Shown: positions 9,320-18,044, numbered from the stretch's first letter. The stretch is 64,000 nucleotides of DNA from an uncultured bacterium (GCA_903829325.1 CAIKPM010000045.1:1-64000), one strand, 5' to 3'. Numbers and translations: made by a program. The notes: generated by a model from the letters alone, not told the origin.

Positions 9320-10069
9320 ATGCGCTTACCGCCGCGTCCGCGCGAACGGATCGAACTGCTCGCCTACGTGCGGGCGATCCCTTTGCTGATTATGAACCCG
9401 GTGCTCTTGCTTGGCCCCTTGCTGGTTGGCATCATCGATCAAATCATCAGCCGTATCTTCACCGGCTCGACCGATAGCTTTCTGGGGATTGCTAGCCTGT
9501 TGGTGTTCTTACTCGACACCGTTGGCCTAGCCGTCTCGATTATCGTGGCCGATATGATTTGGCGCCACGGGAAAGCCTCGTTTGACGAAGCCTGGGACGA
9601 TACGCGGCGCAAGATCGGCGATTTGCTGCTCGCTGCCATCGGGCTCAACTTTGTGCTGAGCATTGCGTTCTACGCCGGCTCGATCATTACCGATGCACTC
9701 GCGGACATCTGTGCCATCGTAGCTTGCGCCATTGTACCGATGAGCAACCCGTTAAGTTCTGCGGATGCACTCGCGGACATCTGTGCCTGCGTCTTTCTCA
9801 TCTATACCGTGGCCGCAGCGGCGATCAGCGGCATCCCCGGTTCGGCAGCACTACAGCGCTCGATCGATCTGGTGCGTGCCGCCCCCATCAATGCGGTCAT
9901 CTTGACGATCGTGACGATCGTCAGCTACCGCTTCCTCAGCGAGTATCCGCTGCTCGCCCTCCCCAACTACGGCACCACCTCGCTCGTGATCCAAGCCGCG
10001 TGCAAGGCGATTGCCCTGGGCTACGTCGCGCTGATCATGGCCCAACGCTACAACGACCTCTCCCCCTAG
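9320..10069 (+). CDS. Polytopic membrane protein of unknown function
   Basis: 249 residues, not recognised. About five to six membrane spans alternate with short loops: LLIMNPVLLLGPLLVGIIDQII, FLGIASLLVFLLDTVGLAVSIIV, LLLAAIGLNFVLSIAFYAG, CVFLIYTVAAAAISGI, NAVILTIVTIVSYRFL and the C-terminal segment. The N-terminus RERIELLAYVRAIPLLIMNP resembles cytoplasm-facing starts of bacterial integral membrane proteins. The peptide (D)ALADICA occurs twice, 24 residues apart, because of a 24-bp direct repeat in the gene. It starts 3 bp after mtnP and is probably co-transcribed with it. Confidence 0.7.
   Translation: MRLPPRPRERIELLAYVRAIPLLIMNPVLLLGPLLVGIIDQIISRIFTGSTDSFLGIASLLVFLLDTVGLAVSIIVADMIWRHGKASFDEAWDDTRRKIGDLLLAAIGLNFVLSIAFYAGSIITDALADICAIVACAIVPMSNPLSSADALADICACVFLIYTVAAAAISGIPGSAALQRSIDLVRAAPINAVILTIVTIVSYRFLSEYPLLALPNYGTTSLVIQAACKAIALGYVALIMAQRYNDLSP
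9692..9787 (+). repeat. 24-bp direct repeat, in frame, 72 bp apart
   Basis: Copies at 9692-9715 and 9764-9787 are identical (beginning GATGCACTCGCG). The 72-bp period is a multiple of three, so recombination between copies would remove or add exactly 24 codons inside a membrane-spanning part of the gene at 9320-10069. Confidence 0.85.
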
Positions 10070-10206
10070 CGCATCGATGCGCCCAAACCAGACGCGATAC
10101 GGATTGAAGTCCTATTGATTCGCGATGTGATCGCTGCTAAGCTGTAGACATATCATAGCGTTTAATATCTTTTTTTAATATGTAACCGCAAGAAAGTGAC
10201 TTTGGC

Positions 10207-11277
10207 ATGGAGATCATTCCATCGCTTTATTCGGCTTTATCTCCTAGCACGGGCGCGACCAATACCAGCCCCTCGTCTCTCATGAACGCGAGCAATGGCG
10301 GGAGTCTGGCGAGTCTTTTGGCCGGGGATACCTACGGCTCAGGGAGCAGCTCGACAAGCGGGAACATGACGCCGCAAGAACTCGAAAAGATGGTCCTCAA
10401 CATGCTAGTCTCGTTGATCGACCAAATGCTGCACGCCAAGGGCAGTGCACAAGGCTCTCAGGGTGCCCAAGGTTCACAGCAGCCTCAATCGTCGGGCAGC
10501 AGCCCCACAACGAACGCACCGAGCGCAGCCGCAAGTGACGCCAGCGATGACGGCAGCGATGACGGCAGCGATGGGGACGATAGCGACGATGCTAGCGGCA
10601 CCCCCCAAAATGCCAACTACCAAGGTACGAGCAGTGCAGCTCCGAGCCAGAATTCCACTAGTGGCGCCAACACCTCGTCTGCCACTTCGTCTGCTGGTAG
10701 TAGCACGTCTTCGGGAAGTTCGTCTTCTCAATCGAACGGCGCTGGGCCAAGCTCAGGCGATCGGAGCGGTTGTAGCGACTCGACCGGGGCTTCAGATTCA
10801 AGTGAAATCGACAATGCGACCGCTCAGTCACGTTACGATGCGGCCTTACAAGCCGCCCCGACCGCAGCCGATAACCCGCTCAAGACCATGAAAAACGGCA
10901 ACGAACTCTATGCGGCCGCCAAGGCGTATGGACTCGACCCACTGATGGTCGGCAAGATGGCTTGCGGCGAATCCAACGACACCGTGGGGCTCAAATCGAG
11001 CGACGGCGGTCTGGGCTTGCTGCAATCGACCGATCACGCCCGTGTCAACTTCAACGCGAGCGAAGCCGGCAAAGAAGCGCTCTGGGGCTGCCAAGAACTG
11101 CGCGCCAATTTCGATAGCGCCACCCACAAGGGGCTCAGTGGAACAGCCGCTGATCAGTGGGCGTGTGATCTGTATAACACGGGCACTCCGGGAGATCCGG
11201 GCGTGAGCAACGGCTACTCGAGCTACTACCAATGGATCATGAGCTGCAACATCAACGATCCTGGCAACCACGCCTAG
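10207..11277 (+). CDS. Lytic transglycosylase-like protein with Ser/Asp-rich linker
   Basis: 356 residues. Residues 1-80 hold a short helical region (PQELEKMVLNMLVSLIDQML). Residues about 80-215 are a low-complexity linker rich in Ser, Gly, Asn and Asp, including SDDGSDDGSDGDDSDD encoded by short 12-bp repeats. The C-terminal 130 residues resemble a lysozyme-like SLT domain: AAKAYGLDPLMVGKMACGES provides the candidate catalytic Glu, GGLGLLQST matches the GLMQ motif, and CDLYNTG matches the AYN-G motif. These enzymes cleave peptidoglycan between MurNAc and GlcNAc. No signal peptide is visible, so export would need another route. The upstream 137 bp is AT-rich with a repeated TTTAATAT. The ribosome site is weak. 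Confidence 0.65.
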   Translation: MEIIPSLYSALSPSTGATNTSPSSLMNASNGGSLASLLAGDTYGSGSSSTSGNMTPQELEKMVLNMLVSLIDQMLHAKGSAQGSQGAQGSQQPQSSGSSPTTNAPSAAASDASDDGSDDGSDGDDSDDASGTPQNANYQGTSSAAPSQNSTSGANTSSATSSAGSSTSSGSSSSQSNGAGPSSGDRSGCSDSTGASDSSEIDNATAQSRYDAALQAAPTAADNPLKTMKNGNELYAAAKAYGLDPLMVGKMACGESNDTVGLKSSDGGLGLLQSTDHARVNFNASEAGKEALWGCQELRANFDSATHKGLSGTAADQWACDLYNTGTPGDPGVSNGYSSYYQWIMSCNINDPGNHA

Positions 11278-11323
11278 CGAGCCTGCCAGGAGGCTTGGAT
11301 GCGGCTTGCTAACTCGGGGGCTT

Positions 11324-11893
11324 ATGATTTCCTCAAACGATTTCCGCAACGGCGTTACGATCCTCATCGATGGTCACTTATGGACGGTGATCGAGTTCTT
11401 GCATGTCAAGCCTGGCAAAGGCTCAGCCTTTGTGCGGACCCGACTCAAGAACGTGAAGACCGGAGCGACGGTTGAGCGGACGTTCCGCGCTGGGGAAAAG
11501 CTCGAGCGGGCGACGGTTGATAATAGAGAAATGCAAATGCTCTACAATGACGCCGACGGTTATCATTTCATGGACAACGAAACCTACGAAAACTTCACGC
11601 TGCAACGAGAACTCATCGGCGACCCCGCCGACTTCCTCAAAGACGGCATGAAGATCGCGGTTCAATTCCACGATGGCGTGCCGATCGGCTGCGATTTACC
11701 CGCGCACGTCGAACTCATCATCGAAGAAACCGATCCTGGCTTCAAAGGCGACACCGCGACCGGTACCACCAAACCAGCCAAGCTCGAGACCGGCGCCACA
11801 GTGCAAGTCCCGCTTTTCGTCAACCCCGGCGACCGTATCCGCATCGACACTCGCGACCGTCGCTACATCGGCCGCGCCAATGACAACCGCTAA
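11324..11893 (+). CDS. efp: Translation elongation factor P
   Basis: 189 residues in three OB-like/KOW domains. EF-P relieves ribosome stalling at polyproline. It begins MISSNDFRNGVTI and carries the loop lysine in HVKPGKGSAF at about residue 30, the site modified in other bacteria; no modifying enzyme is in the window. The C-terminal RIDTRDRRYIGRA is typical. I choose ATG 11324 because family members start there; an in-frame TTG at 11306 is less likely. A strong AGGAGG (11288-11293) lies five bases before an out-of-frame ATG at 11299 that would open a 58-codon overlapping frame. Confidence 0.95.
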   Translation: MISSNDFRNGVTILIDGHLWTVIEFLHVKPGKGSAFVRTRLKNVKTGATVERTFRAGEKLERATVDNREMQMLYNDADGYHFMDNETYENFTLQRELIGDPADFLKDGMKIAVQFHDGVPIGCDLPAHVELIIEETDPGFKGDTATGTTKPAKLETGATVQVPLFVNPGDRIRIDTRDRRYIGRANDNR

Positions 11894-11906
11894 GCATCAT
11901 CCAGGC

Positions 11907-13748
11907 TTATTGCGCTTGGATGAGCTGGTCTCGTTCGAATTGATCGCGATAGAGTTGAGCGTACGCGCCGTTGCGCGCGAGCAGCTCGGCATGTTTTCCG
12001 CTTTCGATAATGCGACCGTGGGCGACCACGAAAATGCAATCGGCGGCTAAAATCGTCGAGAGCCGATGGGCGATGACCAGACTGGTGCGGCCTTGCATCA
12101 GCGGAACAAGCGCAGCTTGGATAAGCGCTTCGTTCTGGGAGTCAAGCGCGCTCGTCGCTTCATCGAGAATCAGGATACGGGGATCTTTGAGCAAGACGCG
12201 CGCAATTGCCAGGCGTTGACGCTCGCCTCCCGATAATTTATGGCCGCGCTCACCGACGACCGTCTGGTAACCGGCGGGCAACGACATGATCGTCTCGTGG
12301 ATATTCGCCGCTTGGGCAGCAGCCACAATTTCATCCTGCGTGGCATCCATCCGACCGTAACGCAGATTTTTTTCGATGGTGTCGTGAAACAGATACGTTT
12401 CTTGGGTCACGATGCCGATCGCTGCGCGCAAAGCCGGTAGCGCTAATTCGCGCACGTCAATGCTATCAATCCGCACCGCTCCCGCAGTGACATCATAAAA
12501 ACGCGGCACGAGCGAAGTAATCGTTGTTTTGCCTGCGCCCGAATGGCCCACAAACGCCGCCATTTGTCCGGGAAGAATATGAAAAGAAACCTCGTGCAGA
12601 ATTTCTCGCGGACTCAGCGTCGTTTCTTCAGCCGTATAGCCAAAGCTCACCGAATCAAAATCCACCGCACCGGTAATCGCCGGCGGAACAAGCCGGGTTG
12701 GTTGATCGGCCGCTTCGGGGGCGCGATCGAGATATTCAAAAATCCGCTCAAAAACCGCAAGCGCACTGACAATCTGGACTTGCACGCCAGCCAGCGACGA
12801 TGCGGGCGCGTAGAGACGACCTAAAAAGCCAACAAAGGCCACCACCGTGCCTAGCGTTACCTGATGCTGCACAAAGAGCCATGCGCCAGCCAACCAGACC
12901 AAGGCTGGACCAATAATCACCATCGCGCCGATTAATGCTTGAAACCAACGCCCGACCATCGCCAGATGAATCTCGAGATGCATCAGTTGCTGCGCCACTC
13001 CGGCAAAGCGTTGTTTTTCGAAGGCTTCGCGCACAAATGATTTGATTAAAATAATCCCTGAAAGCGAAAGTGTTTCTTGGGTAATCGCTTCGATTTCATC
13101 ACGCTTCACCCGCGTTTTTTTGCGGATCTCGTACATCCGCTGCCCAACTGGTGACAACGGCAAAATCATCAAAGGGATCACCGCGAATGAAACGAGCGCC
13201 AAGCGCCAATCCAAACGGAGAATGGCAACAGTCGTCGTCAGCATCATCACCACATTGGTCACGATACTCGCGAGTGTTCCCGTCAAGACATTATCAATAT
13301 TATCGACATCATTTGAAACACGGTTCATGATTTCGCCGGTTTTGGTCGTCGTAAAAAAAGATAACGACATAGATTGCATATGTGCGACTAGCGAGGTGCG
13401 TAAATCGCGCATGATGCCTTCGCCGATCAAAGCACTTAAATATCCCTGGTACACACCGATACCACCCGCGGTGATTGCCGCGAGAATCATCCCCAACACA
13501 TCCCAGCCCGCGCTCGCAAGATTGCGTTGGGCAAACGCATCGTCGATCAGCCATTTCGTAAAAAGAATCGGCAAAAGCCCTAGTAACGAAATCGCGATAA
13601 TGCAGACGAGGGTCAGCCACGCAGCTCCCAAATAAGGCAAAAAAAGCCGCCCGAGGCGCCGCCATTGTACTTTCCCGTGCATCGTCGGCTTGTCGGGATT
13701 GAACATGCTCGACCACATCAAATGGGTCGGCGGACCACCACTCATCAT
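11907..13748 (-). CDS. ABC exporter, fused membrane and ATPase domains (MsbA/multidrug type)
   Basis: About 613 residues: six membrane spans (from FLPYLGAAWLTLVCIIAIS to ALIGAMVIIGPALVWLAGAW), then an ATPase domain with Walker A GHSGAGKTT, Q-loop IGIVTQETYLF, signature LSGGERQR, Walker B ILILDEATSALD and H-loop IAHRLS. Homodimers of this type export lipids, drugs or peptides from the inner membrane. The start is uncertain: the frame is open to 13853, but the divergent gene at 13808 has a good ribosome site, so one of the ATGs at 13748, 13718 or 13706 is more likely. The substrate is unknown. Confidence 0.88.
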   Translation of the reverse strand: MMSGGPPTHLMWSSMFNPDKPTMHGKVQWRRLGRLFLPYLGAAWLTLVCIIAISLLGLLPILFTKWLIDDAFAQRNLASAGWDVLGMILAAITAGGIGVYQGYLSALIGEGIMRDLRTSLVAHMQSMSLSFFTTTKTGEIMNRVSNDVDNIDNVLTGTLASIVTNVVMMLTTTVAILRLDWRLALVSFAVIPLMILPLSPVGQRMYEIRKKTRVKRDEIEAITQETLSLSGIILIKSFVREAFEKQRFAGVAQQLMHLEIHLAMVGRWFQALIGAMVIIGPALVWLAGAWLFVQHQVTLGTVVAFVGFLGRLYAPASSLAGVQVQIVSALAVFERIFEYLDRAPEAADQPTRLVPPAITGAVDFDSVSFGYTAEETTLSPREILHEVSFHILPGQMAAFVGHSGAGKTTITSLVPRFYDVTAGAVRIDSIDVRELALPALRAAIGIVTQETYLFHDTIEKNLRYGRMDATQDEIVAAAQAANIHETIMSLPAGYQTVVGERGHKLSGGERQRLAIARVLLKDPRILILDEATSALDSQNEALIQAALVPLMQGRTSLVIAHRLSTILAADCIFVVAHGRIIESGKHAELLARNGAYAQLYRDQFERDQLIQAQ

Positions 13749-13807
13749 ACGCTGCGCAGTACCGCAAGAAAAGCCCAACGCCTGCGCACGGCCTGAGGAG
13801 CACCGCA

Positions 13808-14605
13808 TTGCCAGAGCTGCCCCACGATCACCGACTCGAGAGTCTCCAAGCACTGCACCGTCCGTATCTGATCATCGAGAGTCTCGATAAAAACTGGCGT
13901 TTTGAGCAAGGCGATACCCCGCAATGCTATCCGGCGAGTATGATCAAACTGCCGATTGCGTATACCATCGGGCTCGCACTCGAACAGGGCCTCATCGACG
14001 AAGCGCATGTGCCCATCTCAGAACGTTTGATGACAAGCAACGACGCGCCGTCTGCGTTTGTCCCCGGCTACCAGGCCCGAGTCTGGGAACTCGTGCATGC
14101 GATGCTCGCGTTTTCCGATAACGTTGCGACGAACGCGCTGATCGATCTGCTCGGCCATCAGCGTGCCACGCAGCTCTGCCAGGATGCGGGCTTGCGTGAA
14201 ACCGCGATCCGTCGCTTTCTTTCCGGCAGCCTCCCGCGGATCGCCGACCCCGCCAGCACCGGCGAAAACGCCCACTCCGCCCACGACGCGGCTCTGCTGC
14301 TGCGCCGCATTGCTTTGCGTGAGGTCCCCTTTGCCGAGCGTCTGCTCGGCGCGCTAGACGCGCAATACTGGAACAGCAAGCTTTCCACAGGGTTACTGCC
14401 AGGCGATCATTTCGCCCACAAAACCGGTGAGACGAGCGACACGAGTCACGACGGTGGGATTCTGACACTCGCCACTGGTCGGCGTTACATCATCGTCCTT
14501 TATAGTCAATCGCCATCTGATTCCAAGACCGATGCGGCGTTCGCCACCGTCATGCGAGAGATCCGCACGGTGTTCTTTACAAATGCAAGTCACTATCGAG
14601 CGTAG
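13808..14605 (+). CDS. Serine hydrolase with class A beta-lactamase fold
   Basis: 265 residues. All three active-site motifs are present in order: SMIK (SxxK, about residue 44), SDN (in FSDNVATN) and KTG (in AHKTGETSD). There is no signal peptide or lipobox, and the omega-loop Glu of true class A lactamases is not evident, so it may be a DD-peptidase-like or other serine hydrolase rather than a resistance enzyme. The TTG start is backed by GGAG seven bases upstream. It is divergent from the ABC exporter, and its 3' end overlaps the convergent Crp-like gene by 29 bp. Confidence 0.8.
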   Translation: MPELPHDHRLESLQALHRPYLIIESLDKNWRFEQGDTPQCYPASMIKLPIAYTIGLALEQGLIDEAHVPISERLMTSNDAPSAFVPGYQARVWELVHAMLAFSDNVATNALIDLLGHQRATQLCQDAGLRETAIRRFLSGSLPRIADPASTGENAHSAHDAALLLRRIALREVPFAERLLGALDAQYWNSKLSTGLLPGDHFAHKTGETSDTSHDGGILTLATGRRYIIVLYSQSPSDSKTDAAFATVMREIRTVFFTNASHYRA

Positions 14606-15398
14606 AGCGGCGCGCGGCCAAGGCTCGAATTTTATCGCTTGTAATGCCCGGCAAAGAACGAACCAAGCCTTCAAACTGTTTACGGGCCACCTCGTAACAT
14701 TCACATGCGGCGCTCTCGAGTCCAGGGCGATCGACAATACGAATGATCCCGTGGTTATACTGAATAAACCCGGCCTGCTGCAGCGTGGCAGCCGCAATCG
14801 ACACGCCCGAGCGACTCGTGCCCAACATCATAGCAAGAAATTCTTGGGTCAAAGGAATATCGTCAGCGCCAACCCGATCATGCGTCATTAACAGCCAGCG
14901 CGAGCAGCGCTCATAAATACTATGCAAACGATTACACGCGGCTAATTGACCAAGCATGTTGACATACGATTGCAAATAGCGATCTAATAGTTGCCGAAAC
15001 GAGTGATCCATGACGGTCATATCATGAAAGCTAGCCGCATTCATGCGAATCGCACGCCCACGCACCTGACAATAACAATAATTCGCCGTGGTGCTAGCCC
15101 CCAGCAATAAGGGAAAGGCAGACATCCCCTCGCGTCCGATGGTGCCGACTTCAATCTCACTGCCATCGCGCATTTGTGCAACGATCGAGAGCACGGAATT
15201 AATCGGAAAATAAACAAGATCAATGGTGCGTTCTGACTGGTAGATTTCCTGACGCAAACGCAAATCAACCAAGGAACCGTGTTCTAACACGTATTCTATC
15301 GTGGCTGGTTCAATGCCAGCTAGAATCGCATTTTGTTTTAATGCGTCAGCTGTGAGCACAAGCGCTTTTTGCGGGCGCGCATTCTGGTTCTGAGACAA
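14577..15398 (-). CDS. Crp/Fnr-family transcriptional regulator
   Basis: 273 residues: an N-terminal cyclic-nucleotide-binding-like jelly roll (DLRLRQEIYQSERTIDLVYFP, GREGMSAFPLLLG) and a C-terminal winged helix (LTQEFLAMMLGTSRSGVSIAAATLQQAGFI), the recognition helix lying around TSRSGVSIA. The phosphate-binding cassette of cAMP receptors is not conserved (EVGTIGREG), so the signal is unlikely to be cAMP. Start TTG at 15398 is supported by AAGGGG five bases upstream. It is divergent from the phosphatase gene at 15636 across a 237-bp AT-rich spacer that may hold its operator. Confidence 0.88.
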   Translation of the reverse strand: MSQNQNARPQKALVLTADALKQNAILAGIEPATIEYVLEHGSLVDLRLRQEIYQSERTIDLVYFPINSVLSIVAQMRDGSEIEVGTIGREGMSAFPLLLGASTTANYCYCQVRGRAIRMNAASFHDMTVMDHSFRQLLDRYLQSYVNMLGQLAACNRLHSIYERCSRWLLMTHDRVGADDIPLTQEFLAMMLGTSRSGVSIAAATLQQAGFIQYNHGIIRIVDRPGLESAACECYEVARKQFEGLVRSLPGITSDKIRALAARRSTLDSDLHL

Positions 15399-15635
15399 AC
15401 AATCCCCTTTTTCTCGGGCTCAATACATATTTTCGCCATATTACCACGCACTATATGTTTTTTCTGTCCACTATCATACAGACAGCGTAAAATCTGATCG
15501 CATATCCTGAGCTTCGGTAAAGCCCACAGTCAGGGAGTATCTTCGTCGGCATAAGCCCTCGCTTTAAGCGATACTTTCTCTTTTGTAGCGACGCCGATAG
15601 GACAACCCGTAATACGATCGCCTTCTTCTGCCAAG

Positions 15636-16361
15636 ATGAAAGATCTGATGAAACATCTCCAAACACAGGCACGCTATCGTGATATCGAGTGGAGCACGTG
15701 CATTTTCCCAGCGATGGGTCAATGCTATGGCGGTGATTGGTGTGAAGCGTTTCTACTTTCAGAGCATATGCTGGCACTATCGATTGGGGACGTCTGCGGC
15801 CACGGCCCGGAACAACACGCCTTGATGCGCGGCCTACGTCAGACGATTCGTCACGCTGCGCTGGACGGACTCAGTCCGACCGACATATTGAGAGTCGCCA
15901 ATGAATTTCTGTGCAAACATCCCGATCAGACAGCCACTGCGCTCTTCGCGATCTTGCACCTCAAACATCGCTCGCTCTCCTTTGCAAACGCCGGCCATCC
16001 GGCACCGATCATGGCGACCACGACTGCTATCAGTTTTCTCATGCCCTCTCAGCCTGATATCCCTCTTGGCATCGACGACAATTTTATGCCACTGCTCGAC
16101 GAAGTCGCGGTACCCGCTTCAGCCTTGCTCGTTCTGTATACAGACGGGGTTACTGAACACGCGCAACAACCAATCGAGGGCGAACAAGAACTTTACAACG
16201 CAGTTAGCTATGCATACCAGCAAAAAATCCGACCAACCGCAAGCTTCATTCAAGATCGCATGTTGCTCAATACCAAAAACCGCGACGATGCCGCCATCAT
16301 GAACGTCTTCACTAGCGCCGACTTCGTATCAACCATGCGAGAAATCCAAACAGATGGGTGA
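15636..16361 (+). CDS. SpoIIE/RsbU-type PPM serine phosphatase
   Basis: 241 residues, essentially one PP2C-SpoIIE domain. Metal-binding aspartates lie in GGDW (about residue 33) and GDVCGHGPE (about 52-60); further family blocks are FANAGHPAP, LLVLYTDGVTE and NRDDAAIM. Such phosphatases dephosphorylate anti-sigma antagonists or other STAS proteins in partner-switching or response-regulator pathways. No sensor domain is fused and no STAS/RsbW partner is in the window. The start is uncertain because the ribosome site is weak. Confidence 0.88.
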   Translation: MKDLMKHLQTQARYRDIEWSTCIFPAMGQCYGGDWCEAFLLSEHMLALSIGDVCGHGPEQHALMRGLRQTIRHAALDGLSPTDILRVANEFLCKHPDQTATALFAILHLKHRSLSFANAGHPAPIMATTTAISFLMPSQPDIPLGIDDNFMPLLDEVAVPASALLVLYTDGVTEHAQQPIEGEQELYNAVSYAYQQKIRPTASFIQDRMLLNTKNRDDAAIMNVFTSADFVSTMREIQTDG

Positions 16362-16383
16362 TTGACAAGAGAAGCCGTCTGAC

Positions 16384-16431
16384 CTTACCATCGTTATTGT
16401 AGTCACATGAGCCTACAATAACGATGGTAAG
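16384..16431 (+). promoter_or_regulatory. 19-bp perfect inverted repeat before the toxin-antitoxin operon
   Basis: Arms 16384-16402 (CTTACCATCGTTATTGTAG) and 16413-16431 are exact complements around a 10-nt loop. The right arm ends two bases before the antitoxin ATG and contains the only candidate ribosome site, so the element could act as a DNA operator for autoregulation, as an RNA hairpin occluding translation, or both. Confidence 0.75.
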
Positions 16432-16433
16432 AA

Positions 16434-16745
16434 ATGAAGCAATTACGCAAACCCAGGCATATCGGCATACGTGACGCCAAGGCGCGGCTGAGTGAACTCG
16501 TACGAGATATCAGCCACGGTACAGAGTGGACAATCACAGAACGTGGAGTGGCGGTGGCAAAGCTTGTTGCTTTGACGCAAGAATCGAGTACACTCGAGCA
16601 GCGCATCGACGGCCTGGTACGACGGGGCATTTTGCGCCTACCAAACCATGCGCAAAAACCGTTCCCGCGAGCTCAAGCGATCCCCTCAGGTCTAGCGCAA
16701 GCATTTCTTGCCGAGGATCGCAGCGGCACCACGCACACGCCATGA
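16434..16745 (+). CDS. Type II antitoxin, Phd/YefM (prevent-host-death) family
   Basis: 103 residues. The N-terminus HIGIRDAKARLSELVRDISHG followed by TITERGVAVAKLVAL is the DNA-binding Phd/YefM fold, in which a beta-alpha dimer binds the operator and the C-terminal tail neutralises the toxin. The tail (PSGLAQAFLAEDRSG) is a plausible toxin-binding segment. It overlaps the downstream PIN toxin by ATGA, the usual translational coupling of such pairs, and follows a perfect inverted repeat that is its likely operator. Confidence 0.87.
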   Translation: MKQLRKPRHIGIRDAKARLSELVRDISHGTEWTITERGVAVAKLVALTQESSTLEQRIDGLVRRGILRLPNHAQKPFPRAQAIPSGLAQAFLAEDRSGTTHTP

Positions 16746-17158
16746 ACGCCGCTATCTACTGGGATACCTCGGCGATTATTTCCACACTCTTTCAGGATGC
16801 GCATACCGAAGCGGCTCAGCGAGCAAAAAAGCGAAAGGCCTTCCATATTCTTTCAAGCTTAGCCATCGCGGAAACCCTTGCAATCATTAGCCGTATCGAG
16901 CGTGGACTGATGAGCACTCTGCCAACATTTTCCGCTAGCGCCGCGCGCGAAGCGCTTGAACGGGGCCCCTGGCACTACCTCGATCAGGTACCTGACCGAG
17001 AAATACTCCAAGACCTCGCACAACGCTGTTCTTTACGCGGCGCTGATCTGTGGCATCTTGCTTGCGCAAAAACCCTCACGATTGATGTGCCAGAGCTTGA
17101 GCTGATCACATTCGACCATCATTTAAGCGTAGCTGCCCAGAGCGTTCTCGCGAAGTAG
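16742..17158 (+). CDS. VapC-like PIN-domain toxin
   Basis: 138 residues, looks whole. The PIN acidic residues are all present: D8 (YWDTSAI), E44 (AIAETLA), D102 (GADLWHLA) and D125 (TFDHHL). Known VapC toxins are Mg-dependent RNases that cut tRNA or rRNA. The ATG overlaps the antitoxin stop by 4 bp. RNA target and functionality are not readable from sequence. Confidence 0.87.
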   Translation: MNAAIYWDTSAIISTLFQDAHTEAAQRAKKRKAFHILSSLAIAETLAIISRIERGLMSTLPTFSASAAREALERGPWHYLDQVPDREILQDLAQRCSLRGADLWHLACAKTLTIDVPELELITFDHHLSVAAQSVLAK

Positions 17159-17189
17159 GCTGCCGTTTTTTAGTCGAAGCGTCTGGCAT

Positions 17190-18035
17190 CTACCATGACG
17201 GTGGGGGCATGAAGTTGGGTTGCATGCCTGGCATGACCGGGAATTGCGGCAGTGGGGGTAGCACCGGCATTGAGGGGATCGGTGGGGGGAGTATGATCGG
17301 ACCCATCTGCATTGGCATCGACATAGGCGAATAACCGACGAATCCTGGGTTGTAACCGTAACCATAGTTCGGCGGAGCAACGACTACCACGCGGCGCGGC
17401 GGAAGTGGGCGTGGTTGTTGCTTATGACGCTTGTAAAAATAATACGCAAGCAACCCGAGACCAAGCGTCATTCCTAACACCAACAGACTCACGAGAATTT
17501 TTTTCTTGGCAGACCACGCCCTGTTCGCAGTCGGAACCGTCAATGGCGCGGTAGCAGCATCAGGACTGTCCGGGGGAGCATCCGCCATGCGCAAACCCGG
17601 CACGCCGTTCACCTGTGCTGGGGAGTAACCCATCTCACGATACAGATTTTCGCGATAAGCATGAATGTGCGTGAGCGTACTCTGCTGCTGCTTGACAAAT
17701 TGCTGCCATACTTCGTTGCGCCGTTCAGGTTCCCAATGAGCGAAAAATGTTTCGGAGGGGTGTAAGTTCTTGATGTGCGTCTCAAGATCTAATAACCTCA
17801 AGGCGAATGAAGCGCGAACATTTTCTTGCTGATCGCCTGTGCTCAACGCAGACAATTCTTCGTTGAGTAGTTCGTTGACATGTAAGGGGAAATTATTTAA
17901 AACAATTCTGTCGGGCGCAGTCGGCGAGATGCCGCTAATAAATTCATAGGTAGACTTGGCAGATGCACGTGCCGCAGATGTCGAGGAAATTCGAACAGGC
18001 GTCGTATCGAATACGCGAGCAGCGGAAGGTTGCAT
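17190..18035 (-). CDS. Single-span membrane protein with Pro/Gly/Met-rich tail, unknown function
   Basis: 281 residues, not recognised. Residues 1-170 are hydrophilic and helical (HVNELLNEELSALSTGDQQ, RRNEVWQQFVKQQQSTLTHI). A membrane span (ILVSLLVLGMTLGLGLLAYYF) lies near residue 180, and the last about 70 residues are low complexity, rich in Pro, Met, Gly and Tyr (NYGYGYNPG, PILPPPIPSMP style). No signal peptide precedes the span, so an N-in topology with an exported tail is likely. It begins 9 bp after the stop of the 112-residue gene upstream, so the pair forms an operon. Confidence 0.6.
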   Translation of the reverse strand: MQPSAARVFDTTPVRISSTSAARASAKSTYEFISGISPTAPDRIVLNNFPLHVNELLNEELSALSTGDQQENVRASFALRLLDLETHIKNLHPSETFFAHWEPERRNEVWQQFVKQQQSTLTHIHAYRENLYREMGYSPAQVNGVPGLRMADAPPDSPDAATAPLTVPTANRAWSAKKKILVSLLVLGMTLGLGLLAYYFYKRHKQQPRPLPPRRVVVVAPPNYGYGYNPGFVGYSPMSMPMQMGPIILPPPIPSMPVLPPLPQFPVMPGMQPNFMPPPSW

Positions 18036-18044
18036 TGCCGTGGC

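Noticed and set aside
10445-10891. 148-codon frame inside the lytic-transglycosylase gene
   Set aside because: An out-of-frame reading of the repetitive Ser linker; composition is repetitive and no start signal precedes it.
15399-15635. Riboswitch or cyclic-di-nucleotide RNA in the spacer between the Crp-like and SpoIIE-type genes
   Set aside because: No known aptamer pattern could be matched by eye; only AT-rich promoter-like sequence was seen.
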